From NCBI GenBank assembly GCA_037140475.1, contig JBAXEJ010000002.1:16591-80590 (forward strand): DNA of 64,000 bases, read 5' to 3'. The position numbers and the translations under genes were made by a program. The stretch comes from PALSA-1006 sp037140475. Lineage in GTDB: Bacteria; Pseudomonadota; Gammaproteobacteria; Burkholderiales; Gallionellaceae. Position 1 is the first letter of the stretch. Each line of letters opens with the position of its first letter. The notes beneath the pieces are model-generated. The model ran no database searches and was not told the origin of the DNA. It saw nothing but the letters and a program-made list of their open reading frames with translations. Of this stretch, positions 63,423-64,000 are shown in pieces.

Positions 63423-63904
63423 TAGCATCCCCCCGCAGAGACTTTGACTTCTTTAGAAGTACGATAAAACTTACCGTTTGCTTTAACCAGCGCAATGACA
63501 TTGGAAGTTTGCGCCATTTTGATCTTGGTATTCACAAATCCAGTAGCCCGCTTAGAGATCACAAAATGAGCGGCCAGAATGGTGGGGTTCTTTTCAACTA
63601 GGATGGAAATCTGCTCGACCTGCGCCAGAGAGCAATCCACGGTCACCGGAACTACGGTGCCATTCTCAGCGATCTCTGGTGCGGTGATTTGTATCGCTGC
63701 ATTTTCAGTAGCGATCAATCCACCCAACGCATCAAGGGCCGCATCAAGTGACTTCGCATCAAAGGCGGCCGCAGAAAGCCCAGCTTCAGCCAAATTGGGC
63801 GTCAATCCAATTGAGGCCAATAGCCCTAAGAGCCCCAAGTTACCTGCTTTTTTCATCGCATTACGACGGCTGAGATCTACCTCAGCGCGCTCTTGAATAG
63901 TCAT
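63422..63904 (-). CDS. soxY: sulfur-carrier protein SoxY
   Basis: A 160-residue SoxY. A TAT-like signal (DLSRRNAMKKAGNLGLLGL) precedes the mature domain, and the protein ends SAGGC, with the sulfur-carrying Cys as the very last residue. The usual GGCGG end lacks its final two glycines here. Start at 63904 with GGGAG upstream. First gene of the operon towards 59475. The 70 bases beyond show no clear gene. Confidence 0.92.
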   Translation of the reverse strand: MTIQERAEVDLSRRNAMKKAGNLGLLGLLASIGLTPNLAEAGLSAAAFDAKSLDAALDALGGLIATENAAIQITAPEIAENGTVVPVTVDCSLAQVEQISILVEKNPTILAAHFVISKRATGFVNTKIKMAQTSNVIALVKANGKFYRTSKEVKVSAGGC

Positions 63905-64000
63905 CGCGCACTCCCAATCTTTTTGCAATATGTGGTGGTTTCTTAAACAACCCTGATTTCATAGTGCTTTGGAATTATCGTATATACCCCATTCGGGTTA

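Noticed and set aside
1..64000. CRISPR arrays, rRNA operons, intact insertion sequences or prophage
   Set aside because: No spaced direct repeats, rRNA sequences, transposase or phage structural genes were recognised anywhere in the window.

Overview
The window reads as a chromosomal stretch of a betaproteobacterium. Gene order (TPR lipoprotein - lolB - ispE - tRNA-Gln - prs - rplY - pth), an NtrBC/glnA/glnK-amtB nitrogen regulon with sigma-54 promoters, DUF4124 proteins, and a sulfur/cytochrome c cluster together suggest an autotrophic, sulfur- or metal-oxidising member of the Nitrosomonadales, possibly Gallionellaceae-like. That taxonomic placement is inference from gene content only. No rRNA, CRISPR array, prophage or intact insertion sequence was seen. 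Layout, left to right: (1) 1-3137, housekeeping genes prlC (cut by the window edge), a glutaredoxin-like protein and exonuclease III, closed by a bidirectional terminator. (2) 3195-6140, two tandem TraF-like outer-membrane proteins. (3) 6251-10931, ntrC, ntrB, a DUF4124 protein and glnA; glnA has a sigma-54 promoter and two NtrC-type palindromes, one lying over the stop codon of the next gene. (4) 10917-18331, a CDF metal exporter, a rhodanese, a double-domain FKBP, an HNH endonuclease, metH and a ccdAB toxin-antitoxin pair immediately upstream of metH. (5) 18486-24672, trpB2, a brnT-like remnant, unknown secreted proteins, an XRE regulator, a DUF433/DUF5615 pair, yifB and ubiK. (6) 24732-27674, a second NtrC/sigma-54 locus: outer-membrane protein, glnK, amtB. 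(7) 27795-34289, a nucleotidyltransferase-like protein, mrcA, a TPP riboswitch with thiC, small cysteine-cluster proteins and uppP. (8) 34354-37958, a GGDEF-EAL protein with a damaged N-terminus, a hemerythrin and an FKBP lipoprotein. (9) 38007-43787, a tight eight-gene minus-strand operon joining an outer-membrane protein, a MacB/LolD-like ABC exporter, a LolA-like protein, a ferritin-like membrane protein, two membrane proteins of cytochrome b type and a diheme cytochrome c. (10) 44002-48466, a 2-oxoacid:ferredoxin oxidoreductase operon whose beta subunit has an in-frame TAG. (11) 48670-53638, modA-modB without modC, a GNAT enzyme and a GldA/F/G-type ABC system. (12) 53717-59327, the conserved lolB-ispE-tRNA-prs-rplY-pth block. 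(13) 59475-63904, a sulfur-oxidation cluster: soxYZ, a NapC-type tetraheme cytochrome, an ethylbenzene-dehydrogenase-like heme protein with an unusual CxxxCH site, and flavocytochrome c subunits fccA and fccB. The most notable regions are the two redox operons (38007-43787 and 59475-63904), the interrupted porB, the N-terminal lesion of the GGDEF-EAL gene, the palindrome inserted in frame in prlC, and the paired nitrogen-regulon promoters.
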